Assembly: GCA_023423675.1 (NCBI GenBank)
Contig: JAFAFD010000090.1
Location: 1 to 12,006 of the forward strand
Direction of reading: 5' to 3'
Source: Pseudomonadota bacterium
Lineage (GTDB): Bacteria > Pseudomonadota > Gammaproteobacteria > Xanthomonadales > Xanthomonadaceae
Length of the DNA stretch: 12,006 nucleotides
Both the position numbers and the translations under genes were made by a program. Every line of letters starts with the position of its first letter. Position 1 is the stretch's first letter. The notes beneath the pieces were generated by a model. It ran no database searches. It had not been told where the DNA came from and saw nothing but the letters and a program-made list of their open reading frames with translations. Shown in pieces: positions 1-6,482 of the stretch.

Positions 1-1151
1 TCACCCAGCGCCTCGGCCTCCACACCGTGGAAGGCCAGCGTCTGCGCAGTGCTGCTGCACAGGCTGCCGCCCGCCCCCATCAGCGCAAACAGCAGCGCCG
101 CCAGCGCGAACGAAGGCTGCGGCAGCAGGGCCATCAGCAGCAGACCCGACGCCTGCAACAACATCCCGCTAAGCAGCACCGCCGCAGGCCCGAAACGCGC
201 CAGCAGGCGACGGCTGCCGGTGATGGCCATTGCGGAGGCCAGCGCCCACGGCAGCATCAGCGCTCCGATGCGTGCCGCGCTGTAACCGGCCTGGTACAGC
301 TGCAACGTGCTGGCCAGCTGGCTGCCGATGAACACGCCCGGCACGGCCAGATAGACCAGCATCGCCAGCCGCAGCCCGCGATGGGACAGCAGCGACCAGC
401 GCAGCAGTGGCTGTGCCTGTCGGCGCGCGTGGCGCAGGTGGGCCGTCGCCAGCACCAGCGCCAGCAGCAACAGCACCGCACCGGCACTCCGTTGGCCGGG
501 CTCGCCCAGCCAAGTCAGTGCCAGCAGCAGCACGCCCAGCGCGCTCATCGCCGTGGCCAGCGCATAGGCCTGCAGGCGGGGCGCGGTGCGTTCACCATCG
601 GCCGGCATCCAGGCCAGCACCAGACCCATCGCCGCCAGTGCCAGCGGCAGGCTGGCCCACAGCACGCCGCGCCAGGACAGCCACTGCACCAGCAGCCCAC
701 CCAACGCCGGTGCCAGCGCCGGTACCAGCAAGGCCACCAGCAGAATGCGGCGGGTCAGCGCGCCGCGCTGGTCGGGGGTGCACTGCCGGTAGGCCGCGGC
801 CTGGGCGACCGGGATCAGCAGGCCACCGGCCAGGCCCTGCAGCAGCCGCCAGCCCAGCAGCCAGCCGATGCCCGGCGCCGCACCGGCCAAGGCCGCCGCC
901 ATCGCGAACAGCAGCAGCGCCACCAGCAGCAGGCGGCGCTCGCCAAAGCGCGCAGCCAGCCACGGTGCCAGTGGAATCACCACACTCAGTCCCAGCATGT
1001 AGGCCGTGCCGACCCAAGCCAGCACGCCGACATCGGCATGCAGCTCGGCCGCCAGCGCCGGGTAGGCCACCGTGGCGATGAACATGTTGACCAGGTCCAG
1101 GGCGAACACCAGCAGGAAGATCGCCTCATGGCGCAGGCGGGGGGACGGCAT
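1..1151 (-). CDS. MFS transporter, DHA2/EmrB-like, 3' end outside window
   Basis: An open frame of 383 codons runs from an ATG at 1151 to the left edge without a stop, so the C-terminus is missing. The product is a hydrophobic inner-membrane protein with about ten or more predicted membrane segments. The first helix carries the Asp and the Tyr-Pro-Ala-Leu pattern seen near the start of DHA2 drug:proton antiporters. The loop after helix 2 (about residues 65-73, LAARFGERR) matches the degenerate MFS motif A, and residues about 145-153 (PALAPALGG) match the antiporter motif C. I infer export of a toxic small molecule, substrate unknown. The gene is divergent from a LysR regulator 105 bp away, a common arrangement for a regulator and its efflux target. 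The family call is firm; the subfamily is a judgement by eye. Confidence 0.85.
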   Translation of the reverse strand, partial: MPSPRLRHEAIFLLVFALDLVNMFIATVAYPALAAELHADVGVLAWVGTAYMLGLSVVIPLAPWLAARFGERRLLLVALLLFAMAAALAGAAPGIGWLLGWRLLQGLAGGLLIPVAQAAAYRQCTPDQRGALTRRILLVALLVPALAPALGGLLVQWLSWRGVLWASLPLALAAMGLVLAWMPADGERTAPRLQAYALATAMSALGVLLLALTWLGEPGQRSAGAVLLLLALVLATAHLRHARRQAQPLLRWSLLSHRGLRLAMLVYLAVPGVFIGSQLASTLQLYQAGYSAARIGALMLPWALASAMAITGSRRLLARFGPAAVLLSGMLLQASGLLLMALLPQPSFALAALLFALMGAGGSLCSSTAQTLAFHGVEAEALG

Positions 1152-1227
1152 CGGCGGCGCTCCAGCGGGGAAGCAGGCAGGATGCCCTGCACCGGCTGTT
1201 GGAAAAACACAACATCAGCTGCAACAC

Positions 1228-1246
1228 TGTCAAATCTGTTTTGACA
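1228..1246. promoter_or_regulatory. Palindromic candidate operator between divergent MFS and lysR genes
   Basis: Perfect inverted repeat TGTCAAA-N5-TTTGACA, ending 10 bp before the lysR ATG and 77 bp from the MFS start. Each arm also contains a TTGACA hexamer, one per strand, so the site could be a -35 element, an operator, or both. LysR regulators commonly autoregulate from such positions. The arms do not centre a T-N11-A core, the usual LysR signature, so the binding protein is not certain. Confidence 0.45.
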
Positions 1247-1256
1247 ATGAATCGCC

Positions 1257-2165
1257 ATGGTCAGCCTGGATCGCTTCGACATCTTCCGCGCCGTGGTCGA
1301 CGCCGGCAGCCTTACCGCGGCCGCCGACCGCCTTGGTCTCAGCCGCGCGGTGGTCAGCTTCAACCTGAAGCGGCTGGAGCAGGAACTGGGGGTGACCCTG
1401 CTGCTGCGCAGTACCCGCCACCTGGCCCTGACCGAGGCCGGCGAACAGTTCCTGCGGCATTGCGTGCAGGCACTGGATGCGGCCCAGGCGGCCATCGATG
1501 CCGCGCGCCGCGACCAGCACCAGCTGCAGGGCACGCTGCGCCTGACCACCACGCCGGAGTACGCGCAGCTGCGGCTGATCCCGGCGTTGGAGGCATTCCG
1601 AGCGCGGCACCCGGCGCTGCAGCTGCATCTGTCCACGTCGCCGGCACCGGCCGACCTGATTCCCGAACGTTTCGACGTGGCCATCCGCCTTGGCCGCCTG
1701 CCGGATTCAGGCCTGCATGCCAGCGAACTGGAGCGGCACCCGCTGTGCGCGGTGGCCGCACCGTCGCTGCTGGCGCGCCTGCCCTCTGCCGATGCGGCCG
1801 ATGACCCGGTGCAGCTGGGCACCCTGCCCCGCCTCGGCTATCCGCGCCTGGCCGATGTGCCGGTGGTGGCGCCGGACGGCAGCGACGCGTTGTTTGCGAC
1901 CAATCCGGGCAATGCCGTGGTGCGCGTGGACGGCGCCAGCAGCCTGCGCGCCTTCGCCCTGGCCGGCGCAGGCGTCACCGTGCTGCCGCGCTGGCTGATC
2001 GAGGACGACCTGGCCCACGACCGCCTGCGGCCGGTACTGCGCCAGCACCGCTTTCCGCAGCAGAGCGTCTACGCCGTCTACCCGCACAGCACGCAGCCCT
2101 CGCCGAAGGTGCACCACCTGATCGATTTCCTGCGCACCTGGCAAAAAGGGGACGGAGGGGATTAA
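1257..2165 (+). CDS. LysR-family transcriptional regulator
   Basis: A 302-aa protein of normal LysR length. Residues about 3-62 form the canonical N-terminal winged helix-turn-helix (FRAVVDAGSLTAAADRLGLS, then the LEQELG and TEAGEQFL signatures). From about residue 91 to the end lies the periplasmic-binding-like effector domain, beginning GTLRLTTTPEYAQLRLIPAL. It is a cytoplasmic DNA-binding regulator; the inducer cannot be read from sequence. The divergent MFS gene is the obvious target. The ATG at 1257 is the only start giving the complete helix-turn-helix; an ATG at 1247 is out of frame. No clear Shine-Dalgarno precedes it. Odd point: the last six residues (KGDGGD) and the TAA stop are encoded by the left arm of a 64-bp palindrome, so the natural C-terminus has probably been replaced by repeat sequence. 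Confidence 0.95.
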   Translation: MVSLDRFDIFRAVVDAGSLTAAADRLGLSRAVVSFNLKRLEQELGVTLLLRSTRHLALTEAGEQFLRHCVQALDAAQAAIDAARRDQHQLQGTLRLTTTPEYAQLRLIPALEAFRARHPALQLHLSTSPAPADLIPERFDVAIRLGRLPDSGLHASELERHPLCAVAAPSLLARLPSADAADDPVQLGTLPRLGYPRLADVPVVAPDGSDALFATNPGNAVVRVDGASSLRAFALAGAGVTVLPRWLIEDDLAHDRLRPVLRQHRFPQQSVYAVYPHSTQPSPKVHHLIDFLRTWQKGDGGD

Positions 2166-2207
2166 GTCGTTTGTGCACAAACGACTTAATCCCCTCCGTC
2201 CCCTTTT
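2144..2207. repeat. Perfect 64-bp palindrome (two head-to-head 32-bp units)
   Basis: Positions 2144-2175 are the exact reverse complement of 2176-2207, with no spacer and no mismatch; pairing breaks one base outside. Each arm contains GGGGACGGAGGGGATTAAG. The left arm overlaps the 3' end of the lysR gene. The form fits a REPIN-like or MITE-like doublet of a short repeat, and the GGGGAC-type sequence recalls ends associated with REP-associated tyrosine transposases; that link is inference. As RNA it would make a 32-bp hairpin and could end transcription from either side. Confidence 0.9.
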
Positions 2208-2219
2208 CACACAAAAAGA

Positions 2220-2241
2220 AACGGCCCCTTTCGGGGCCGTT
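2220..2241 (-). terminator. Rho-independent terminator of the GH3 gene
   Basis: A 9-bp GC-rich stem (AACGGCCCC / GGGGCCGTT) with a 4-nt loop. Read on the minus strand it is followed by TCTTTTTGT, a good U-tract, and it lies 26 bp past the GH3 stop codon. On the plus strand the trailing sequence is CCTTC, so it would end lysR transcripts only weakly; the adjacent palindrome may do that job. Confidence 0.85.
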
Positions 2242-2267
2242 CCTTCAAACATCAACAACCCGCAGGA

Positions 2268-5063
2268 TCAGCGCAGCACCTGCTCTACCAGCTGCACGTC
2301 CACGCTCTGCAGCGGCTCGGCCGCGTTGCGCGACAGCTGCACCTGGTAGGTGCCGCCGTCGATCTTCCACTGGCGCGCCTGCGCATCGTAGTGGGCCAGG
2401 GTCTTCGGCTCGGCTTCGATGCGGATGCGGCGCTGTTCGCCCGGCTGCAGCTGCACCTTGTCATAGCCGATCAGGCGGATCGGCGTGGTGCTGCCAGCCG
2501 GCAGCTTCAGGTACAGCTGGGCCACGTCGGCACCGGCGCGCTTGCCGGTGTTGCGGATGTCCACGCTGGCGACCAGGCGCGAACCCTCTACGCTCACCTT
2601 CAGGTTTTCATAAGCGAACGAGGTGTAGGACAGGCCATGGCCAAACGCGAAGGTCGGGGTCAGGCCCTTGGCGGCCATCCACTTGTAGCCGACGTTGGCG
2701 CCTTCGATATCGAAATCGAACACGTCGCCGAACTCCTTCTTCGGCTTGAAGCCCAGGCCGTCGATGTGCGGGCGCGGCAGCTGCGATTCGTCCACCACCC
2801 AGGTCACCGGCAGGCGGCCGGACGGGTTGGCCTGGCCGGTCAGCAGCGCGGCGATGCCTTCGCCACCGCGGATGCCCGGGTACCAGGCCTGCAGCATCGC
2901 CGGCACCTGCGCCAGCCACGGGGTACGCACCGGGCCATTGGTTTCCAGCACCAGCACGGTCTTCGGGTTGGCCTTGGCCACCGCCGAGATCAGCGCGTCC
3001 TGCTTGTCAGGCAGCTGCATGTCCGGCAGGTCCACCGATTCGGCCGCCCACTGGGTGGCGAACACGATGGCCACGTCGGCCTGCGCGGCCGCCTTGGCCG
3101 CCGCAGCGGCGTTGGTGCCGTCCACGTACTCGATGGTTGCGTCCGGACGCGCTGCACGCAGCGATTCCAGCGGCGAGGACGGGTGGAAGATCACCGGGCC
3201 CGGCCAGGTGGTCGGCATCACGCCCGGCACTGCGTTGGTGCCCTTGGCGGTCACGCCCACCATCGACGAACCACCACCACCGATCACGCCCTTGTCGGCA
3301 TGGCCACCGATGATGACGATGCGCTTCACGCTGTCGGCCAGCGGCAGCAGGTTGCCTTCATTGCGCAGCAGCACGCTGCCCTCTTCCACCGTGCGCTGGG
3401 CGACGGCGTAGCCGGCTTCGGCATCCACCTTCTGGTGCTGCGGCGGGTTGTCGAAGTTGCCGTGCAGGAACATCGTGCGCAGGATGCGCGCCACCATGTC
3501 GTTCAGGCGCGCCTGCGGCACCACGCCGCCGTGCACGGCCAGGCGCAGCGGCTCATCGAAGAACACCGCGGCGTCGAACACTTCACCGGCCGACTGCTGG
3601 TCCAGGCCGGCCAGCGCCGCCTTCGAACCGCTGTGCACGCCGCCCCAGTCGGACATCACGAAACCGGGGAACTTCCATTCCTGCTTCAGCACCTGGTTCA
3701 TCAGGTAGCCGTTCTCGCAGCCGTAGGTGCCGTTGATCTTGTTGTACGAGCACATCGCCACGCCCGGGCGACCGGCTTCCAGCGCGATCTCGAAGGCCAG
3801 CAGGTCCGATTCGTGCATGGCCTGTTCGCCGATGCGCACGTCGTGGAAGTTGCGGCGGGTCTCCATGTCGTTCAGCGCGAAGTGCTTCATCGAGGAGATC
3901 ACGTGCTGGCTCTGCACGCCCTGGATCAGCGCGCCGACCATCGAACCGGCCAGCAGGGGGTCTTCACCGGCGTATTCAAAGTTGCGACCGTTGCGCGGGT
4001 CACGCTGCAGGTTGACGCTGCCTGACAGCAGGATGTTGAAGCGCTGCTGCCATGCTTCGCGGCCCATGGTCGCGCCACCGGCGAAGGCCACTTCGCGGTT
4101 CCAGCTGGAGGCGGTGGACGGGCCGGACGGCATCGCGGTGGCGAAGTCGCCCGGACGGATGCCGCCCGGATTGGTCACGCCCACGCCGGCATCGGCCGAC
4201 TGCTGCGCCGGAATGCCCAGGCGCGGCACCGCCGGCACGAAACCGGCCGAACCCACGGCGCCTTCCGGCAGCGGGCCACCGTCCTTGCCCAGCCCGAAGT
4301 AGCTGTGCAGCATCTGGAACTTCTCGTCCTCGGTCATCGCCTTCAGCAGCAGCGCAGCGCGCGCATCGGCGTTGAGGGTGGCGTCCATCCACGGCTGCTC
4401 GCCGCCCTTGTCGGCCACGTAGGCCAAGGTCAGCAGGGTCGCGCGCAGGGCGCTGCCATCGATCTTGAACGGCGCGCTGCTGGCAGCCTGGAAGCCATCG
4501 CTGAAGTAGCTGGCATCGGCTTCCAGGGCCACGCGGGCCGGATCGAAACCGGCAGCCTTGGCCGATTCACCGGCCACCGCACCCAGCAGCACGGCCGGTG
4601 CGCCCAGGCGCGAACGGGTGACCAGGGCCGGCAGGCGCGCGGCGCCCGCACCGGCATCGGTGTACAGGGCCACGGTGTGGCGGCCATCGTCCAGGCGCAG
4701 GTAGTTCAGGCCAGGCTGGTCGGGGCCGGATTCGGCGGCGATCGGCAGGCGGGTCAGCACGGCCTGGCCCTGCTGGGTCTGGCCATCATCCTTGCCGGCG
4801 TCGATGAAGCGGTATTCGTAGCCCAGGCCATCGGCCAGCAGCTGCAGCGGATCGACCTGGCCGATGCCGCGCTGTACCTGGCGCACGCTGACGGCGTCCA
4901 CCTGCAGGGATTTCAGCTGGGCAGCCAGGGCGGGAATGGCATCGGCGGTCGGCGCCTGGTCCAGGGTCAGCACGGTGAAGGCGGCCGTGTCGGCCCAGGC
5001 CGGGGCGGCCAGCGCGGCAGACAGCGCAAGGGACAGGGCAAGCGGCTTTGTAAACGTTTTCAT
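2268..5063 (-). CDS. Secreted glycoside hydrolase family 3 (beta-glucosidase-like) with an EEP-like N-terminal domain
   Basis: A 931-aa exported enzyme predicted to release terminal sugars, probably beta-D-glucosyl residues, in the periplasm or outside. The ATG at 5063 is chosen because it starts a clean signal peptide (MKTFTKPLALSLALSAALAA, then PAWA, cleavage before DT at residue 25); an in-frame ATG 69 bp upstream would bury it. From about residue 223 to 540 lies the GH3 barrel: KHFALND (393-399), CSYNKING, and VMSDWGG with the nucleophile Asp472. The C-terminal alpha/beta domain (about 555-760) holds LLRNEGNLLPL and a candidate acid/base Glu675 in AAESVDLPDMQLP. A fibronectin-III-like domain (about 820-915) follows GHGLSYTSF. 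Residues about 26-212 are extra and resemble a degenerate endonuclease/exonuclease/phosphatase fold. It is flanked by its own terminator and transcribed alone. The exact sugar specificity is unknown. Confidence 0.93.
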   Translation of the reverse strand: MKTFTKPLALSLALSAALAAPAWADTAAFTVLTLDQAPTADAIPALAAQLKSLQVDAVSVRQVQRGIGQVDPLQLLADGLGYEYRFIDAGKDDGQTQQGQAVLTRLPIAAESGPDQPGLNYLRLDDGRHTVALYTDAGAGAARLPALVTRSRLGAPAVLLGAVAGESAKAAGFDPARVALEADASYFSDGFQAASSAPFKIDGSALRATLLTLAYVADKGGEQPWMDATLNADARAALLLKAMTEDEKFQMLHSYFGLGKDGGPLPEGAVGSAGFVPAVPRLGIPAQQSADAGVGVTNPGGIRPGDFATAMPSGPSTASSWNREVAFAGGATMGREAWQQRFNILLSGSVNLQRDPRNGRNFEYAGEDPLLAGSMVGALIQGVQSQHVISSMKHFALNDMETRRNFHDVRIGEQAMHESDLLAFEIALEAGRPGVAMCSYNKINGTYGCENGYLMNQVLKQEWKFPGFVMSDWGGVHSGSKAALAGLDQQSAGEVFDAAVFFDEPLRLAVHGGVVPQARLNDMVARILRTMFLHGNFDNPPQHQKVDAEAGYAVAQRTVEEGSVLLRNEGNLLPLADSVKRIVIIGGHADKGVIGGGGSSMVGVTAKGTNAVPGVMPTTWPGPVIFHPSSPLESLRAARPDATIEYVDGTNAAAAAKAAAQADVAIVFATQWAAESVDLPDMQLPDKQDALISAVAKANPKTVLVLETNGPVRTPWLAQVPAMLQAWYPGIRGGEGIAALLTGQANPSGRLPVTWVVDESQLPRPHIDGLGFKPKKEFGDVFDFDIEGANVGYKWMAAKGLTPTFAFGHGLSYTSFAYENLKVSVEGSRLVASVDIRNTGKRAGADVAQLYLKLPAGSTTPIRLIGYDKVQLQPGEQRRIRIEAEPKTLAHYDAQARQWKIDGGTYQVQLSRNAAEPLQSVDVQLVEQVLR
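5052..5059. promoter_or_regulatory. AAACGTTT palindrome over the first GH3 codons
   Basis: The octamer AAACGTTT, flanked by outer G/C positions, sits in codons 2-4 of the GH3 gene. LacI-family operators often have an ACGT-centred palindrome of this kind, and sugar hydrolase genes are common LacI-family targets. It could equally be a chance result of the Lys-Thr-Phe codons. No LacI-type gene is in the window. Confidence 0.2.
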
Positions 5064-5396
5064 CGGCGAGCGTAATTCCGTTGCCAAGGCAATCGGTCCA
5101 GGGAAAGTGCCGCCGAAGGGTGCAGCGTTCATGCCGCGCGGGCGTTGCCAGGCAACACACCGCGGGCCAGAGGACGGACCGGTCTGCGCGCGGGACCCTC
5201 CTCCCGGCGTGACAACCTGCCCGCCCGGGCCGCCAGGCGGCCCATCCCATTAAGATTGGGCGAGGCCGTTGATGACTGTCAACAGGACCTAAGTCACAGG
5301 CCCTTATCTGGCCCTGGTTATCAGGCCATCACCGGCGGTCATCAGCGGACTGCAGGGGCGGGCCGATAATGGGGTCCCAGGCGATGGACCGAGCCC
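5064..5396. other. Intergenic region between divergent GH3 and VOC genes
   Basis: This 333-bp gap holds no convincing gene; open frames here lack protein-like composition and good start signals. It must contain the promoters of both neighbours. On the minus strand a TTGACA hexamer (5282-5277) is followed by CTTAAT (5254-5249), but the 22-bp spacing is too long for a standard promoter. On the plus strand GATAAT lies at 5365-5370, 26 bp before the VOC ATG, without a good -35. A direct repeat TTATCTGGCC / TTATCAGGCC is at 5304-5313 and 5318-5327. Confidence 0.5.
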
Positions 5397-5831
5397 ATGA
5401 ACGTACACCGCACTTTCGACCACCTCTGGCGCGACCGCTGTGATACTTCCAGCCAGCGCAGCCCGCGCGTGCTGATCCGCGTGTTCGTCACTCCGGGCGA
5501 GCTGGAGCGCAGCGTGGCGTTCTACGAACAGCTGCAGGGCGTGGTGGCCGATGCGGGCTTTCCGTTCCCCGATGCTGGCCTGCGCCTGGCCATGGTCGGT
5601 GCGTTCCTGCTGATCGAAGGCAGCGATGACGCGCTGGCGCCGTTCACCTCCACTACCGGTACCCTGCTGGTCGATGATGTGCGGCCCTATCACGACCGGC
5701 TGGTGGCGGCCGGCGCCGAGATCATTTTCCCGCTGCAGGTGGTGCCCACCGGTGCGGCGTTCAATGCGGTGCATCCCGATGGCACCGTGGTCGAGTACGT
5801 GCACCATCGCCCGGATCCGCATGGGCGGTGA
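5397..5831 (+). CDS. VOC-superfamily (glyoxalase-fold) protein
   Basis: A 144-aa soluble protein. After about 24 N-terminal residues of no clear family, the pattern VLIRVFVTPGELERSVAFYE opens a VOC fold, with the second half ending in DVRPYHDRLVAAGAEIIF and the family-typical AFNAVHPDGTVVEYVHH. These end motifs match glyoxalase/bleomycin-resistance/dioxygenase relatives. The usual metal-binding His of the first beta strand is not evident; Glu near residue 134 matches the last ligand position. The substrate cannot be assigned, and a metal-free binding protein is possible. No clear Shine-Dalgarno precedes the ATG, and a GTG at 5470 would remove the N-terminal extension. It stands alone on the plus strand, with a GC-rich 7-bp hairpin at 5839-5856 just after its stop. 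Confidence 0.8.
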   Translation: MNVHRTFDHLWRDRCDTSSQRSPRVLIRVFVTPGELERSVAFYEQLQGVVADAGFPFPDAGLRLAMVGAFLLIEGSDDALAPFTSTTGTLLVDDVRPYHDRLVAAGAEIIFPLQVVPTGAAFNAVHPDGTVVEYVHHRPDPHGR

Positions 5832-5838
5832 TGGGACG

Positions 5839-5856
5839 GCCGGGCTGCCGCCCGGC
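5839..5856. terminator. GC-rich hairpin after the VOC gene
   Basis: A 7-bp stem GCCGGGC / GCCCGGC with loop TGCC begins 7 bp after the VOC stop. There is no T-run behind it, so it is at best a weak or factor-assisted terminator. Confidence 0.35.
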
Positions 5857-5866
5857 ACCCGCTGAC

Positions 5867-5896
5867 GTCAACGTCAACGTCGACGTCAACGTCAAA
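5867..5896 (+). repeat. GTCAAC hexamer array, left boundary
   Basis: Five tandem hexamers: GTCAAC, GTCAAC, GTCGAC, GTCAAC, then GTCAAA, which passes into AAAAGCC. The same hexamer appears in opposite orientation at 6483-6506, so the two arrays bracket the repeat block between the VOC and pdxK genes. Confidence 0.9.
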
Positions 5897-6034
5897 AGCC
5901 TGCATTCCGTGGGATGGCGGGGGGGGTCCGGTGGCAGGGGACGCTGCAAGTACGTCCATGTAAGCTCGGTCGCCGCATCCATGCGGCTCACGCCCCCTCA
6001 ACCGGACCCACCCCGCCTTCGACAGTTTCCCGCG
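5892..6034 (+). repeat. Left copy of a long intergenic inverted-repeat element
   Basis: This stretch is an imperfect inverted copy of 6251-6481. In order both copies hold TCAAAAGCC, the exact 17-mer TCCGTGGGATGGCGGGG (here 5906-5922), a GGTGG...CAGG...ACGC tract, CCATG, GCTCG, a hairpin with CATCCATG in its centre (here GCCGCAT 5972-5978 and ATGCGGC 5981-5987), an ACCC.CCCCGCC tract, and the exact 14-mer GACAGTTTCCCGCG (here 6021-6034). No coding potential is apparent. Confidence 0.85.
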
Positions 6035-6060
6035 ATCTGTCGGAACGGCGTTCTGCTCTG

Positions 6061-6084
6061 GTGGGTGCCGACCGTTGGTCGGCA
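6061..6084 (-). repeat. SMAG-like hairpin, copy 1
   Basis: The stem TGCCGACC / GGTCGGCA encloses GTT and is preceded by GTGGG. It is the reverse complement of the hairpin at 6203-6230, including its CACCCACCA flank. The GTAG/GTGG lead followed by a GC-rich stem is the form of the SMAG repeats of S. maltophilia. Confidence 0.7.
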
Positions 6085-6100
6085 CTGGGTTGGATATCGA

Positions 6101-6143
6101 TGTCTGACAGACGTGTCGACCAACGGTCGACACCTACCAACAG
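6101..6143 (+). repeat. SMAG-like hairpin, copy 2, with conserved upstream flank
   Basis: The stem GTGTCGACC / GGTCGACAC (6113-6133, loop AAC) is preceded by TCTGACAGACGTG and followed by CTACCAACAG. The whole unit recurs, stem sequence changed but paired, at 6193-6232. The compensating changes in both arms (TCGACC to CCGACC and GGTCGA to GGTCGG) suggest selection for the hairpin. Confidence 0.75.
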
Positions 6144-6155
6144 CCGACGTGGCCA

Positions 6156-6178
6156 GTAGATCCACGCCATGCGTGGAT
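6156..6178 (+). repeat. SMAG hairpin (GTAG + 8-bp stem)
   Basis: GTAG is followed by ATCCACGC, loop CAT, GCGTGGAT. This is the textbook layout of a SMAG element: a GTAG head and a perfect 8-bp stem with a 3-nt loop. Confidence 0.85.
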
Positions 6179-6192
6179 GAATTCATTCGATA

Positions 6193-6232
6193 TCTGACAG
6201 ATGTGCCGACCAACGGTCGGCACCCACCAACA
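6193..6232 (+). repeat. SMAG-like hairpin, copy 3, direct repeat of copy 2
   Basis: TCTGACAGATGTG leads into the stem GTGCCGACC / GGTCGGCAC (6203-6223, loop AAC), followed by CCACCAACAG. It is a direct repeat of 6101-6143 about 90 bp upstream, and its stem and CACCCACCA flank are inverted relative to 6061-6084. Confidence 0.75.
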
Positions 6233-6250
6233 GCTGCATTTGCCAACAGC

Positions 6251-6481
6251 CGCGGGAAACTGTCAGAGGCGGGGCGGTGTGGGTGGGCAGGACCGCAGGC
6301 GCCATGGATGGCGCCTACGAGCCCCCATGGGTGAGGGCGCTTTGCTTGCGAAGCACTGCTTCGCAAGCGCCCGAACGCCCAGCCGCCACCGGCTGGGCCG
6401 GACCCCGGAGGGGGGTTTACGGCGTGTCCTGACCACCTACACCGCCCCGCCATCCCACGGATAGCCCGCTCTGGCTTTTGA
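6251..6481 (-). repeat. Right copy of the long intergenic inverted-repeat element
   Basis: Inverted partner of 5892-6034, holding the exact 14-mer CGCGGGAAACTGTC (6251-6264), the hairpin GGCGCCAT / ATGGCGCC (6298-6315) and the exact 17-mer CCCCGCCATCCCACGGA (6445-6461). It is longer than the left copy by roughly 85 bp, carried as extra stem-loops: 6335-6372, then CCCAGCC / GGCTGGG (6378-6397), then a C4/G4 stem at 6403-6414. This region could fold into a multi-hairpin RNA; no gene is visible in it. Confidence 0.85.
6335..6372. repeat. Strong hairpin inside the right repeat copy
   Basis: CTTGCGAAGC pairs with GCTTCGCAAG around a 3-nt loop, extended by GGGCG / CGCCC with a 5-nt bulge on the left arm. 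No T-run follows. It belongs to the extra segment absent from the left copy. Confidence 0.7.
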
Positions 6482-6482
6482 A

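Noticed and set aside
27..1244. 405-codon plus-strand open frame opposite the MFS gene
   Set aside because: Product is Gln/Arg/His-rich with no family pattern; the minus frame gives a clear membrane transporter. It is the usual antisense shadow of a high-GC gene.
2391..4025. 544-codon plus-strand open frame inside the GH3 gene
   Set aside because: Composition is His/Gln/Arg/Val-rich without domains, and it lies wholly opposite a well-supported hydrolase.
5063..5132. Upstream ATG at 5132 as start of the GH3 gene
   Set aside because: It would put 23 non-signal residues before a textbook signal peptide that starts at 5063.
5145..5369. 74-codon plus-strand frame upstream of the VOC gene
   Set aside because: Arg/Pro/Ala-rich, no ribosome site, no recognisable pattern; most likely chance.
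5828..6334. Open frames through the repeat block on both strands, with Val-Asn/Val-Asp repeats
   Set aside because: The dipeptides are just the GTCAAC hexamers read as codons; the rest follows the intergenic repeat elements.
5892..6481. Insertion sequence bounded by terminal inverted repeats
   Set aside because: There is no transposase frame inside and no clear target-site duplication at the ends; a MITE-like or paired REP-type element fits better.
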